From positions 3,100,001-3,164,000 of the forward strand of contig NZ_CP053084.1 of the NCBI RefSeq assembly GCF_013004065.1: a DNA stretch of 64,000 nt, in the 5' to 3' direction. The DNA comes from Limnobacter sp. SAORIC-580. GTDB lineage: Bacteria > Pseudomonadota > Gammaproteobacteria > Burkholderiales > Burkholderiaceae_B. A model generated the notes under the pieces. It saw nothing but the letters and a program-made list of their open reading frames with translations. It was not told where the DNA came from and searched no databases. Below, piece by piece: positions 27,242 to 36,488 of the stretch; within the stretch, counting starts at the first letter, position 1; the number at the start of each line of letters is the position of its first letter. Made by a program: the position numbers and the translations under genes.

Positions 27242-27886
27242 CTAGTTCGCCCCGTTCTTGGCCAGGTACCAACCTGTGTGAGTGGGGCGAAGTGCCATTT
27301 CGATGACAAAACTGGGTTGCAATGTACCGGCCACCGCAGTGCCGGTACTCAAGGTAAACACCGAAGGATCGAACGACTCCACCTTCAGGTTCTTGAAGTG
27401 ATTCAACATGTGTGCGTCTTTCAAGCTGGCCTCAAAACGGGCAGACACCGCGTCTTCCTGACCAAAAGGCTTGTTCTGAATGTAATCGACTGTCTTCTCG
27501 ACCCACAAGCGACCAAAACACAAGGCCTCGTTGTCACCCTGCGGACCTTGTCTGAAATGCACACCTTCCAGTTTCTTCAAACCGCTGGAGGGCATGATCA
27601 CCCAGCGACCATCGCGAGTTTGAAAAATATCCAGCAAGCCCGACAAGTCCCAAGCCTTGACCTCACGAGCCACCGCGCTGTTGGCTGGCACCTGGTCGCG
27701 GGCGTACTGCTCAATCGCTTCCGGGCTGGGCAAACGCGCACACAGGGCACCATGGCTCAAAATAAAGGTTTCGGCCCTTGCGCCTTTAAGCAAGTTGTCT
27801 TCGGTTAAATGTGTGCGGGGGTTGCAGGCCATGAGCAAACCTGCAGACAAGGCCAGGGCAATCCAGTTAAAAACGGGGCGGATCAT
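27242..27886 (-). CDS. Lipoprotein of unknown function downstream of the caspase-like gene
   Basis: 214 residues with a lipoprotein signal peptide (IALALSAGLLMAC, Cys ~21). The mature part has no motif I recognise. Visible features are an amphipathic region EAIEQYARDQVPANSAVARE, DIFQTRDGRWVIMPSSGLKK, two further Cys (in ALCARL and EALCFGRLW), and an end FVIEMALRPTHTGWYLAKNG. It follows the caspase-like gene by 81 bases on the same strand, so it may be the last gene of the type VI secretion transcript. It does not look like TssJ, the T6SS lipoprotein, which is a smaller beta-sandwich protein. Confidence 0.75.
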   Translation of the reverse strand: MIRPVFNWIALALSAGLLMACNPRTHLTEDNLLKGARAETFILSHGALCARLPSPEAIEQYARDQVPANSAVAREVKAWDLSGLLDIFQTRDGRWVIMPSSGLKKLEGVHFRQGPQGDNEALCFGRLWVEKTVDYIQNKPFGQEDAVSARFEASLKDAHMLNHFKNLKVESFDPSVFTLSTGTAVAGTLQPSFVIEMALRPTHTGWYLAKNGAN

Positions 27887-27967
27887 TTTCAGGTTCCTTT
27901 TTCACTTACAAACATTGTGAATCTTTGTAAGGCAATTAAAACCTCAAAATAAGCCGGAAAGGCCCGC

Positions 27968-29440
27968 CTATTTGCGTGCATGCCCCAAAGCACGGGGCGG
28001 CGAATAACCCAACTGCCGGGCCTGCGCCTCGGCTTGAGCGGCCAACAAAGGCTGCGCCACCTCTCGGTAGTACAGTGCAAGCTCGTAGCACGCAATGCCA
28101 TTGCCCAAACCACCGGCATACTGCAACCAACCCACATATCGCAATTGGCCTTGTTCAGTGTCGGCTTGCCTGTGCAAACGTGCAATCCGGGCGGCTGCGT
28201 CTTTGTCACCGCGTGCTGCCCGAACCAGGTCAGCACCAGCATCCACCTGCAATTGGGACGGCAGCGGCTGGGGCAACACAAAACTGGTTTTAAACAGCTT
28301 GACCTCTTTGTTGCGCAACACACTCAAGGCCTGCTGGGCACCGGCCTGATAAACCATCACTGATTTTGCTTGAATACTGTTTGGATAAGATGTCAGAAAA
28401 GACTGGCACAAGCGAAGCAGATCGACAGGCCACTGCGTGGACTGAATGGCCAGCCAGTCGGCCTCCTCCTGAGGTGACATGGGCTGCAGCGCGGGCAGGC
28501 CCAACATTGCAGGCGCAGACACCGTCAGCGGAACCTGCACACGGGCATTGTCTGCAATGAACGGGTTTTGGGCCAAACGTCGAATTGCAGCAAGCGGGTG
28601 CTTCAGCATGGTGTTCTCCACATCTTCCTTCACCATTCGAAACAAATCGTTGAAAGTGATATGACCTTCCGACTCCCGAAGCAGTTTTACCAAAGCACCC
28701 GTGTAAAAAGTGTTTTGATCCGCACTGGCCGGGGATACGGCGGGTTTGCCAGCCCCTGTTGAAAAACACACCAGGCTGCCCACGGGTGCTTCAACCTGAT
28801 TCAAACCCTCACCATCGCCTAATGCATTGCGCAAATCGGTTCTGCATGCATCAATCACCGTGATGTTCAAGGCCTGCGGCCTGGGTGGCAGTGCAGCCAG
28901 CAACTTTTGCTGAAGCACCAGGGAGCGCGCCAGTAAATCACGGCGAGGTGCCGTGGGGTTCGCCCCCGAGCCCAACAACAAATTGTTGGAGTCCACCTGC
29001 AAACCGTGGCCTGCGTAATAAAACAGAGTGACCGCATTCGGAGGCGCTTGCTCAACCCGTTTTACAAATTCGTTCACCGTGGTTTGCAGGCTGCTTTCAT
29101 CCAGGTTCATGGCCTGGGTTACATCAAAACCCCGAAAGGCCAAGGCCTCGCCAAGGTCCATCACATTTTTGTGAATGGGTGGCAAATCGTGCGGAACCGG
29201 GTAATCACCATTGCCGATCAACAAAGCCAGCCTGTGCGTGTAGGGCGCAGCCGAATTGCTTGCCACATTGCCCGCCCGGGCAGGTTGCAGTCGAAAAACA
29301 AGTGGTGCAACCGACAACACGCCTGCCAAACCCAACAAGGTTTGCAGTGCACTTCGCCGGCCGGGCAACTGCGGCAACGTTGAGCATGGCAGTTTTATTG
29401 TGGTCGTTTTAGTCGTACTGATACGTGAACTCGTGGCCAT
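27968..29440 (-). CDS. Caspase-like (peptidase C14) protein coupled to clpV
   Basis: 490 residues. N-terminus has twin arginine GRRSALQTLLGLAGVLSVAP, a possible Tat signal or membrane anchor (~28-55). The caspase domain (~68-300) begins HRLALLIGNGDY; catalytic His145 lies in LFYYAGHGLQVD and catalytic Cys199 in ITVIDACR, both in the usual setting. The C-terminal third (~330-490) is helical, with two Ala/Leu/Gln-rich repeats near 400-475 that resemble Sel1/TPR-type helical pairs. The start overlaps the end of clpV by 32 bases, so it is translated with the T6SS genes. Bacterial caspase-like proteases often work in stress, defence or as toxins; whether this one is a T6SS effector, processing protease or stowaway is open. 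Confidence 0.85.
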   Translation of the reverse strand: MATSSRISTTKTTTIKLPCSTLPQLPGRRSALQTLLGLAGVLSVAPLVFRLQPARAGNVASNSAAPYTHRLALLIGNGDYPVPHDLPPIHKNVMDLGEALAFRGFDVTQAMNLDESSLQTTVNEFVKRVEQAPPNAVTLFYYAGHGLQVDSNNLLLGSGANPTAPRRDLLARSLVLQQKLLAALPPRPQALNITVIDACRTDLRNALGDGEGLNQVEAPVGSLVCFSTGAGKPAVSPASADQNTFYTGALVKLLRESEGHITFNDLFRMVKEDVENTMLKHPLAAIRRLAQNPFIADNARVQVPLTVSAPAMLGLPALQPMSPQEEADWLAIQSTQWPVDLLRLCQSFLTSYPNSIQAKSVMVYQAGAQQALSVLRNKEVKLFKTSFVLPQPLPSQLQVDAGADLVRAARGDKDAAARIARLHRQADTEQGQLRYVGWLQYAGGLGNGIACYELALYYREVAQPLLAAQAEAQARQLGYSPPRALGHARK

Positions 29441-32075
29441 CTGTGCTGATACTCAATGTGCTGACTGATTTGCCCAGCAGCGTGGCCTGCAACAATTGAC
29501 GGCTCACCGTGGGCAACAAAGTGTTGCTCAAAATGGTGCCCACCATGCGCCCGCCCGAGTCAGCCTCGTTGCAACGGGCCACAATGCGTTCAATCACCGA
29601 AGGGTCGATTTGAACCGCCATTCGGTGTGTAGAAGCAATGCGTTGCTGAATGCGGCTTAACTGCAAGCGAACGATGTTGGCCAGCATGTCACTGGAAAGC
29701 GGGTAATACGGCACCACTTCCAGCCGCCCCAACAAGGCAGGTGGAAACACTTGCAACATGGGTGCACGCAGGGCCTTCACAAGTTCCTCGGGTTCAGGCA
29801 TTTCTCCGGCGTGCAAACCCGCTTTGCAAAGCGCCATTAATTCAGGGGTGCCCACATTCGTGGTCAACAAAATCAGGGTGTTGCGAAAATCAATTCGGCG
29901 TCCTTCGCCGTCCTCCATCCAGCCTTTGTCAAACACCTGAAAAAACAGCTCGTGCACATCGGGGTGGGCTTTCTCGACTTCATCCAGCAACACCACACTG
30001 TAGGGCTTGCGGCGCACGGCCTCGGTCAACACACCGCCTTCACCATACCCCACGTAACCGGGTGGCGCGCCTTTTAGTGAAGACACTGTGTGCGCCTCCT
30101 GGTACTCACTCATATTGATGGTGACCACATTGTGCTCGCCGCCGTACAGGTTCTCGGCCAGGGCCAAAGCAGTTTCAGTTTTCCCCACGCCCGAAGTGCC
30201 CGCCAGCATGAACACACCCACCGGTTTGTTCGGGTCATCCAGCCCGGCGCGACTGGTTTGAATTCGACGCGCAATGGTTTCCAGCGCATGCGGCTGGCCC
30301 ACAATGCGCGCACCCAGCGCGCCACTCAGGTTCAGCACGTTTTCAATTTCATTGCGCACCATGCGCCCAACGGGAATACCCGTCCAGTCGGCCACCACGG
30401 CCGCCACGCACTGCGCATCCACCTGTGGGTGAATCATGGGTGTTTCGCCTTGCAGCGCCTTGATCTCGCATTCCAGCGCCTTCAATTGCTCAAGATTGGC
30501 CAATGCCTGCCCACTGCTAGTTTCATTGGCATCTGTTTGATCAACGTCACGGCGCAAAGTCAGCAGGGAATCCAGTACCCGCTTTTCCTCTTGCCATTGC
30601 GATTGCAACTTCTCCAATTCCTCAGTCAGCCTGATCGATGCTTCTTCAATTTCACCAATCCGTGCTGCATGCTCACGCCCAAATGCTGCTTCCTTTTCAA
30701 TCGCCTGTCGCTCAACACGCAAAGCAGTCAACCGCTTTTGAACCGACTCGATTCGTGCAGGTGTAGCGTGCTGGGAAACAGCCACGCGTGCGCATGCGGT
30801 GTCGAGCAGACTGATCGCCTTGTCTGGCAACTGCCGCGCGGGAATGTAACGGTGTGACAAACGCACCGCCGCCTGCACTGCTTCATCAAGCAGCCAAACC
30901 CCATGGTGCGCCTGCATGGCCGCGGCCAAACCACGCAGCATGTCGATGGCCTTGGCCTCGCAAGGCTCATCCACCTGCACCACCTGAAAACGCCGCGTCA
31001 GTGCCGGGTCTTTTTCGATGTATTTTTTGTACTCTGCCCAGGTTGTCGCCCCTATGGTTCTGAGCGTGCCACGCGCCAAGGCGGGCTTGAGCAAATTGGC
31101 TGCATCACCAGTGCCCTGGTTTCCACCTGCCCCCACCAGGGTGTGCACCTCATCGATGAACAAAATGGTGCTTTGCTCGCTGGCCTGAATTTCATCAATC
31201 ACCTGGCGCAGCCGCTGTTCGAACTCACCTTTCATGGAAGCACCGGCCTGCAACAAACCCAGGTCGAGGGTTAATATTCGTACCCCTTGCAGTGCCGGTG
31301 GCACATCACCTGCCACCACCTGCAAGGCAAACCCTTCAACCACCGCAGTTTTGCCCACACCCGCTTCACCGGTAATCAGGGGGTTGTTTTGGCGCCGGCG
31401 CAGCAATATATCGACAATCTGCCTCACCTCCAGTTCACGACCACACACCGGGTCTATCTCGCCCTTGCGCGCTTTGTCGGTCAGGTCCACGGTGTAGCGC
31501 ATCAAGGCTTCTTCACCGCCCAGCTGGGCAGCAGGCATGGCTCCGCTGGCCTGCCCGGGCAGTGCACCCGGTGGCACGTCGGCAGTCAACAAAGACTGCT
31601 CGGCGGAGTTTGCCACCAGTTGTGCAAACTGTTCACTTAGCGCGGCCTCCGGAATTTGTTTGAAGCGGGGTGAAATTTTCAGCAGTTCATGCAACAGAAA
31701 ATCTGTTTTCAACAAGGCAACCAACACATGACCCGTGCGTACTTTCTGTGCGCCAAACATGAGTGAGCCATAAACCCACGCCCTTTCTACGGCATTGGTC
31801 ACATGCTCTGACAAATCGGAAATGCCTTGCGCACCGCCGGGCTGACGCTCAAGGGCGCGCTGCACGTCGGCAAGTACGGCGCTTGCATCCAGCTCAAAAT
31901 GCCGAAGAATGTGATGCCAGTCGCTGTCATCTTGTTGAAGAATTTGTGCAACCCAGTGCACCAATTGCACATAGGGATTGCCTCGCAGTTTGCATAGCAC
32001 AGTGGCGCCTTCAACCGATTTGAATGCAATGGGATTTAATTTGGCAAACAGCGAAACACGGCTGATATTGCTCAT
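29409..32075 (-). CDS. clpV: Type VI secretion ATPase TssH (ClpV)
   Basis: 888 residues from the ATG at 32075 (15 extra codons upstream are open but lie inside tssG; the ATG has a CAGGAG RBS). An N-terminal Clp_N domain (~1-150) recognises the contracted TssB/TssC sheath. AAA+ module 1: Walker [16 protein letters not shown] and Walker [17 protein letters not shown] coiled-coil middle region follows (~390-520). AAA+ module 2: [38 protein letters not shown] ClpB_D2-small domain ends the protein. Uses ATP to recycle the contracted tube. Overlaps tssG by 4 bases (32072-32075) and the caspase-like gene by 32. Confidence 0.97.
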   Translation of the reverse strand: MSNISRVSLFAKLNPIAFKSVEGATVLCKLRGNPYVQLVHWVAQILQQDDSDWHHILRHFELDASAVLADVQRALERQPGGAQGISDLSEHVTNAVERAWVYGSLMFGAQKVRTGHVLVALLKTDFLLHELLKISPRFKQIPEAALSEQFAQLVANSAEQSLLTADVPPGALPGQASGAMPAAQLGGEEALMRYTVDLTDKARKGEIDPVCGRELEVRQIVDILLRRRQNNPLITGEAGVGKTAVVEGFALQVVAGDVPPALQGVRILTLDLGLLQAGASMKGEFEQRLRQVIDEIQASEQSTILFIDEVHTLVGAGGNQGTGDAANLLKPALARGTLRTIGATTWAEYKKYIEKDPALTRRFQVVQVDEPCEAKAIDMLRGLAAAMQAHHGVWLLDEAVQAAVRLSHRYIPARQLPDKAISLLDTACARVAVSQHATPARIESVQKRLTALRVERQAIEKEAAFGREHAARIGEIEEASIRLTEELEKLQSQWQEEKRVLDSLLTLRRDVDQTDANETSSGQALANLEQLKALECEIKALQGETPMIHPQVDAQCVAAVVADWTGIPVGRMVRNEIENVLNLSGALGARIVGQPHALETIARRIQTSRAGLDDPNKPVGVFMLAGTSGVGKTETALALAENLYGGEHNVVTINMSEYQEAHTVSSLKGAPPGYVGYGEGGVLTEAVRRKPYSVVLLDEVEKAHPDVHELFFQVFDKGWMEDGEGRRIDFRNTLILLTTNVGTPELMALCKAGLHAGEMPEPEELVKALRAPMLQVFPPALLGRLEVVPYYPLSSDMLANIVRLQLSRIQQRIASTHRMAVQIDPSVIERIVARCNEADSGGRMVGTILSNTLLPTVSRQLLQATLLGKSVSTLSISTDGHEFTYQYD

Positions 32076-33076
32076 GCTGAACTCCTGGACAATGAAGAAT
32101 AGGTGGGAACCGCAGGACATTTCATGCGAACGGTGGTCGGCTTTTGCGCGCGTTTGTGCAGCTGTAGTTCACCCAGCCATGCCGTGCGCCCCAACTGGGC
32201 TGTGCCGTCAAGGCAAGCTTGCGGAATTTTGTCAGGGCTGATTTGAAGTGCAAATTCACAATCAAATTCAAGCCCCAGGTAGGCATGGGCCGCCTGCACA
32301 AGGCGCTTGCGGCCTTCGGTGGCGGGCAACAGTTGTTGGTAAGCGCTGTAGGCCATGGGACCAATATCAATTTTTATTTTGCTTTGCGCACACCACACCC
32401 TGCTGCCAAGCATGGCCCCACGCCCAAGCACTTGTGGGCCAGCCTGCACAGGCAATTGCAGCCATTGCGCCTGAAAGGGAAAAATTTGCACTGGCAAACC
32501 AGTCAATGCCGACAGGCTGTTGGCCAGGCCTTCCTGTGTTTTGCTTCGCCGGGTGAAGTGCGCTGCCAGACTGGCGCGAAAATGAGTGGGCAAGGCCTCG
32601 CGCCACCAGCTGGATGATGCACCATGGCCCACCAAACTATTCAAATGCTGCGCAAACGGATTGAACGTTTTGCGGTGATAGGCAATATGTGGTTGCGACT
32701 CGGCCCATGCCCTGTAAAACAACAAATAAGCCCGATGGTGAAAGATATCCAGAAACTCGGCGAATGTGGGGTCATTCCACTGGTGAATCCGCGTGTAGGC
32801 ATGTTCTGTGTAATGCAGTGGCAAGGCGCCATTGGGGCCCAACAAACCGAAATTCTGGATGTACAACTTTGGAATCGCACCCAAACGCCCAGCCACAATG
32901 GTGTCTTCGCGTTTGAAATCTTGCGTGGCGAAATCAAGGTAGGGGCGCTGCCCCAAACGCACAGGGTCATCACGCAGACGCAATGATTTTCCAAGCAAAG
33001 GCTTACCCGAATGGGCATGTTCAATTTGCCGCAGCAAGGCAAAAAAATTCGGGGCAGGTGGTTTGAGCGCGCTCAT
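32072..33076 (-). CDS. tssG: Type VI secretion baseplate protein TssG
   Basis: 334 residues, VasB/ImpH family. Marks: NFFALLRQIEHAHSGKPLLG at the start, SLRLRDDPVRLGQRPYLDFA, QNFGLLGPNGALPLHYTEHA, and DIFHHRAYLLFYRAWAESQP, all typical of TssG. With TssF, TssE and TssK it forms the baseplate wedge on which the Hcp tube and sheath assemble. 14 bases after tssF. Full length. Confidence 0.96.
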   Translation of the reverse strand: MSALKPPAPNFFALLRQIEHAHSGKPLLGKSLRLRDDPVRLGQRPYLDFATQDFKREDTIVAGRLGAIPKLYIQNFGLLGPNGALPLHYTEHAYTRIHQWNDPTFAEFLDIFHHRAYLLFYRAWAESQPHIAYHRKTFNPFAQHLNSLVGHGASSSWWREALPTHFRASLAAHFTRRSKTQEGLANSLSALTGLPVQIFPFQAQWLQLPVQAGPQVLGRGAMLGSRVWCAQSKIKIDIGPMAYSAYQQLLPATEGRKRLVQAAHAYLGLEFDCEFALQISPDKIPQACLDGTAQLGRTAWLGELQLHKRAQKPTTVRMKCPAVPTYSSLSRSSA

Positions 33077-33090
33077 TTGTACAAGCCCTG

Positions 33091-34947
33091 CTACAGCAAA
33101 GGCCGGTTGCCCGACCGTGCAGGAAAATCAAACACTGCACCCGTGCTGTGCAGACGTACCCGGGTTTGCACAAATGAATTCACCGACACATGGCTTGCAA
33201 GGTAGAAGGCCAGCACACTGCCCAGCACCAGGGCACCAGTGCCCTGCAAGGCCAGTTCATCCAGTGTGAGCGTAACCAGCAAGCCACGCACCACAGCCGG
33301 CCTGCCTTGGCGGACAACACGCGACACCAGTGGCTGCGATTCAACTGCCAAAATCGCCCTGGCCATGTGTTGATGAGCCTGCTGCGCAGGGTCGGCGTGC
33401 AAGGCCAAAAGCTGCCCCAAAGCCAGGGCATCTTGATCGATCAAGCCGAGGTAGTTCAGTGACAGGTGCTCGATCAACTGCCAGCAACTTTGCCCGCCAT
33501 ACATGGCCGCCTTTGGACGGCTGGGGCCGCGCAAAAAGCGAATGGAGTGAACGGGCAAGTTGCCAGGCCAGGCCAGGTCTGTGGGCCCTTGCCCCACTGG
33601 CACCAGCAGGGGCAAATCCCGATTGGTACACAAAGCCTTCACCGCCAGCTGTTCAAGCCCATGTGTTTGAATGAATTCACCAGTGGGCAAGGTAAGGCCA
33701 AGATAAACATCACTGCCTGAGTACGAGGAACGACCACCCTCGCGCACTTGTTTTTCTGACAGCAAAGTGGGCACACGCCGGTGTACGAATCTGGGGGTCT
33801 CACAATCGTTATGGGTGTTGGCTTGGGTCGACACCGCATACAAGGGCGGCAATTCCTGCACCTTGTTTTGCCCGTACCCCTGTACGCCCAGCACCGAATG
33901 CACTTCAAAATCGTGTGGCTTGCTGCGATTGGGCTGCACTTGGACTTCATGCAAACGTTCATCCAGCAACACGCGGTCGCAATTCTGTTCAAACAAATTG
34001 ACCACAGGGGTGCAATTCAAGGCCAATGAATCCACTCCCACAACACGGTCTAGCTCGGTATTTGGCTCGGCAAAACAGAAGGCCAGCTGAAATGTGGAAT
34101 GCTGGCAACTGGCCAGAAAACGCCTTAAACCTTGAACACGGAAAAACAGAAATCGGGCCGGAAACGCAAAAAACTCCTGCAACAAACGCATGCCACTGAA
34201 CTGGTTTGAATGGACCGGGAGCAGTGCCTGAGAATCATCAAGCCCCAAAGCAGCAACACACGGAAGAGGTAACCATTGCCAATCGACTTGTTCAGGTGCA
34301 CGAATGCCAACCGAGACAGTTTGATGACACAACCTTTCCAAGAGTGCATAGGCGTATTCATCACCACAACTGACATGAAAATCGAGTTCATCCAATGGCA
34401 GTTGGGACAATGCAGAGTGCGTTGAATTCTCGATGGTGACCAGCAAAGCTGACCGTGGCTGCTTGCCACCCCGCATGGTTGGCACATGGGCCTTGAAAGG
34501 GCCGTGTTCAATGGCCTGAATGACCAAGGGCCACAAGGTTAAACTGTGCCCAACCCTGAACTTGCAGGGCGTGTTGATGCCCTTGGCCACCTGGCTTTGC
34601 AGCACGGTGCCGGCTGAAAGTGAAATGCCTTTTTTCAGGGCAACATCGCTGTGATTGGGATTGAGTTGCACCACCCCCATGGCGGGCACAGGGGCTAAAA
34701 AATTCGGGCTGATGCAGTTGAGCAATTGCTCGGTAAACCGCGGAAACTCCTCGTTCAAGCGAAGCTGAACCCGGGCAGTCAAGAAAGCAAACCCCTCAAG
34801 CAATCTTTCTACATAGGGGTCTTGTACCTCGGTTGCATCCATCGCAAGGCGCGACGCAACTTTAGGAAAACGTGCAGCGAACTCGGCACCCGTGTCGCGC
34901 ACGTGAGCAAGTTCCTGGATATAAAACTGAAGTAAACGCGGGTCCAT
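33091..34947 (-). CDS. tssF: Type VI secretion baseplate protein TssF
   Basis: 618 residues, VasA/ImpG family. N-terminal signature LLQFYIQELAHVRDTGAEFA, then FAARFPKVASRLAM and DPYVERLLEGFAFLTARVQL; the central and C-terminal parts contain LPLDELDFHVSCGDEYAYAL and SGMRLLQEFFAFPARFLFFR, and the end LVTLTLDELALQGTGALVLG. Two copies per wedge with one TssG form the baseplate core. Starts 20 bases after tssE. Nothing unusual. Confidence 0.96.
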   Translation of the reverse strand: MDPRLLQFYIQELAHVRDTGAEFAARFPKVASRLAMDATEVQDPYVERLLEGFAFLTARVQLRLNEEFPRFTEQLLNCISPNFLAPVPAMGVVQLNPNHSDVALKKGISLSAGTVLQSQVAKGINTPCKFRVGHSLTLWPLVIQAIEHGPFKAHVPTMRGGKQPRSALLVTIENSTHSALSQLPLDELDFHVSCGDEYAYALLERLCHQTVSVGIRAPEQVDWQWLPLPCVAALGLDDSQALLPVHSNQFSGMRLLQEFFAFPARFLFFRVQGLRRFLASCQHSTFQLAFCFAEPNTELDRVVGVDSLALNCTPVVNLFEQNCDRVLLDERLHEVQVQPNRSKPHDFEVHSVLGVQGYGQNKVQELPPLYAVSTQANTHNDCETPRFVHRRVPTLLSEKQVREGGRSSYSGSDVYLGLTLPTGEFIQTHGLEQLAVKALCTNRDLPLLVPVGQGPTDLAWPGNLPVHSIRFLRGPSRPKAAMYGGQSCWQLIEHLSLNYLGLIDQDALALGQLLALHADPAQQAHQHMARAILAVESQPLVSRVVRQGRPAVVRGLLVTLTLDELALQGTGALVLGSVLAFYLASHVSVNSFVQTRVRLHSTGAVFDFPARSGNRPLL

Positions 34948-34967
34948 GCTGCTTCGATGCCCGCGGC

Positions 34968-35471
34968 TCAGAAACCTGAGAGCGGCAACAACAGCACCTT
35001 GCCGGTTTCAAGATCCACTTCAGTGCGCAACATCAATTCGATTGGGTAGGGCTGAGCCCACAACAAACCGGAAATACGCAGGCCAATCACATTGTGCAAA
35101 TGCATCAAACCTTGTTGGGTTTCCGCTGTTACTTTCAATGAATTCCCGTCGATTCGTGGTTCGAATCGCCGAATAAGATTGGCCACGGTTCGTTCAAAAT
35201 CTTTGACATCGATCATGGATGCAATTTTTCCGGCCACCGGGGGCATGCCATAAGCCAGCACAGACTCATTCAATTGCGGCTGACCCTCAAGACACTTGCT
35301 GTCAAGAACACGGGTTGCATTCAGCAACTGTTCGAGATCGCGCAGCACCAGCTGACGCAGCGCTTCTTTGGTAATGAAGCGGCGATTGGCAGATTCAGTT
35401 TGAATGGCGGGCTCGTCATCCTGAAGACGATCCAGCAAGGCTGGTTGCAGCGCGTCCCGAGACTTACTCAT
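34968..35471 (-). CDS. tssE: Type VI secretion baseplate protein TssE
   Basis: 167 residues from the ATG at 35471, the usual MSKSRD-like start; the ATG overlaps the last codons of the upstream Hcp gene. gp25-like fold: ALLDRLQDDEPAIQTESANR, LRQLVLRDLEQLLNATRVLD, LNESVLAYGMPPV and LIRRFEPRIDGNSLKVTAET. It is the phage T4 gp25 counterpart that starts sheath polymerisation on the baseplate. The Glu-Pro-Arg (FEPR) loop is present, as in active TssE. Confidence 0.94.
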   Translation of the reverse strand: MSKSRDALQPALLDRLQDDEPAIQTESANRRFITKEALRQLVLRDLEQLLNATRVLDSKCLEGQPQLNESVLAYGMPPVAGKIASMIDVKDFERTVANLIRRFEPRIDGNSLKVTAETQQGLMHLHNVIGLRISGLLWAQPYPIELMLRTEVDLETGKVLLLPLSGF

Positions 35472-35946
35472 ACACGTCAATGTAAGTGCAGGCACCTGCC
35501 TTTAAATTGGCTGCCGACTTGGGGGTATACACCACTTCGATTTCCTTGAATGCAATCGAGAATGACTCCCCGACCTGCCGACCATCGCTTGCACTGCCTG
35601 TGATTTCATAATCGCAAATACGCGCCTTGCGCAAAGTAATACGCAGGTAATCAATGGTTGCAAGGCCACCAGGGTCGCGACAAGTGAGTACCACTTTGCT
35701 CAGCAGTTCCGCAGATTTCAAGGCACTCATGATTGCGGTGGTCGAACTGTCGATCGCCTTTTGCACGCTCAAAGTACGCACCGAGGCTTTGGATGCTAGT
35801 TGCGATGATGAATGGACTTGCTGGGACATGCCCCAAGACCAACCGGCGATTTCTATTTCACCCACATGACCACTGACCTGGCTTTCCCCTTGGATGGCCC
35901 CTTGGCGGGAACCATCCAGGGCCAGGAACATATCGACTTTCGACAT
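35464..35946 (-). CDS. Second, divergent Hcp-family tube protein
   Basis: 160 residues. Same fold marks as Hcp: MSKVDMFLALDG start, GEIEIAGWSWGMSQQ, SVQKAIDSSTTAIMSALKSA, LRKARICDYEITGSASDGRQ and FKEIEVVYTP. It differs strongly from the Hcp encoded just upstream (extra N-terminal segment GSRQGAIQGESQVSG, a Ser/Gln-rich loop HSSSQLASKAS in place of the Gly-rich loop, and an end TYIDVYE). It overlaps tssE by 8 bases and follows the first hcp by 20 bases. It may be an alternative tube subunit, a chaperone for a special cargo, or an effector-specific Hcp. Confidence 0.88.
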   Translation of the reverse strand: MSKVDMFLALDGSRQGAIQGESQVSGHVGEIEIAGWSWGMSQQVHSSSQLASKASVRTLSVQKAIDSSTTAIMSALKSAELLSKVVLTCRDPGGLATIDYLRITLRKARICDYEITGSASDGRQVGESFSIAFKEIEVVYTPKSAANLKAGACTYIDVYE

Positions 35947-35966
35947 TGTGTTTCCTGGCTATCCGA

Positions 35967-36449
35967 TTACTTCTCGGAGTTGGTTGCAATATTGAATGTG
36001 GCTTCAACCTTGCCTTCGGGGCCACCGTCTTTCTTCTGTGGCACGTACACATAGCTGAACTCGGCAAAGTTCAAAGTCACGGTTTCTGTCAGGCGGTCTT
36101 CACCACCAGAACCACCCTGGCTTACGTTGGAGATGATGACGTCTTTCATGGTCAGCACAACATATTCCAGTGGTTTTTCACCTGCCTTGCGCACGGTCAG
36201 AATGGCTTCGTCGAAATGCTTGCCGTTGCAACATGCCTTGATCAGGTTTGGCGTTGCCTTGTCAATGTACTTGGTGAAGCTGATGTCCTGCACGCTGACT
36301 TTGCCTGCGCCACCACCACGGCCCACATGGGTTGTGCCCGACTGGGACATGCCCCAGCTCCAGGCGGCAATATCGATCTCTTTGGCATGTACGCTGTCTA
36401 CGGATTCGCCATCTACACCCTTGATTTTCAAAAACATGTCTACGGACAT
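35967..36449 (-). CDS. hcp: Hcp tube protein TssD
   Basis: 160 residues, canonical T6SS_HCP fold. MSVDMFLKIKGVDGESVDSV start, EIDIAAWSWGMSQSG, HVGRGGGAGKVSVQDISFTK, KATPNLIKACCNGKHFDEAI, TLNFAEFSYVYVPQ. Hexameric rings stack into the inner tube pushed out on sheath contraction; the protein is also secreted and carries effectors. Position after tssC and before tssE is standard. A good RBS (GAGGGA) precedes the start. The neighbouring second Hcp is clearly different in sequence. Confidence 0.96.
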   Translation of the reverse strand: MSVDMFLKIKGVDGESVDSVHAKEIDIAAWSWGMSQSGTTHVGRGGGAGKVSVQDISFTKYIDKATPNLIKACCNGKHFDEAILTVRKAGEKPLEYVVLTMKDVIISNVSQGGSGGEDRLTETVTLNFAEFSYVYVPQKKDGGPEGKVEATFNIATNSEK

Positions 36450-36488
36450 TTGATTCCCTCTGTAATTGGTTGATTAATAGTTCAAGTT

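Noticed and set aside
26226..27272. 348-codon open frame antisense to the malate/tartrate dehydrogenase gene
   Set aside because: The dehydrogenase motifs are all on the plus strand; the antisense frame has none.
27242..27886. Lipoprotein considered as TssJ
   Set aside because: Longer than TssJ and without its beta-sandwich sequence pattern; placed after the caspase-like gene, away from any tssK/L/M.
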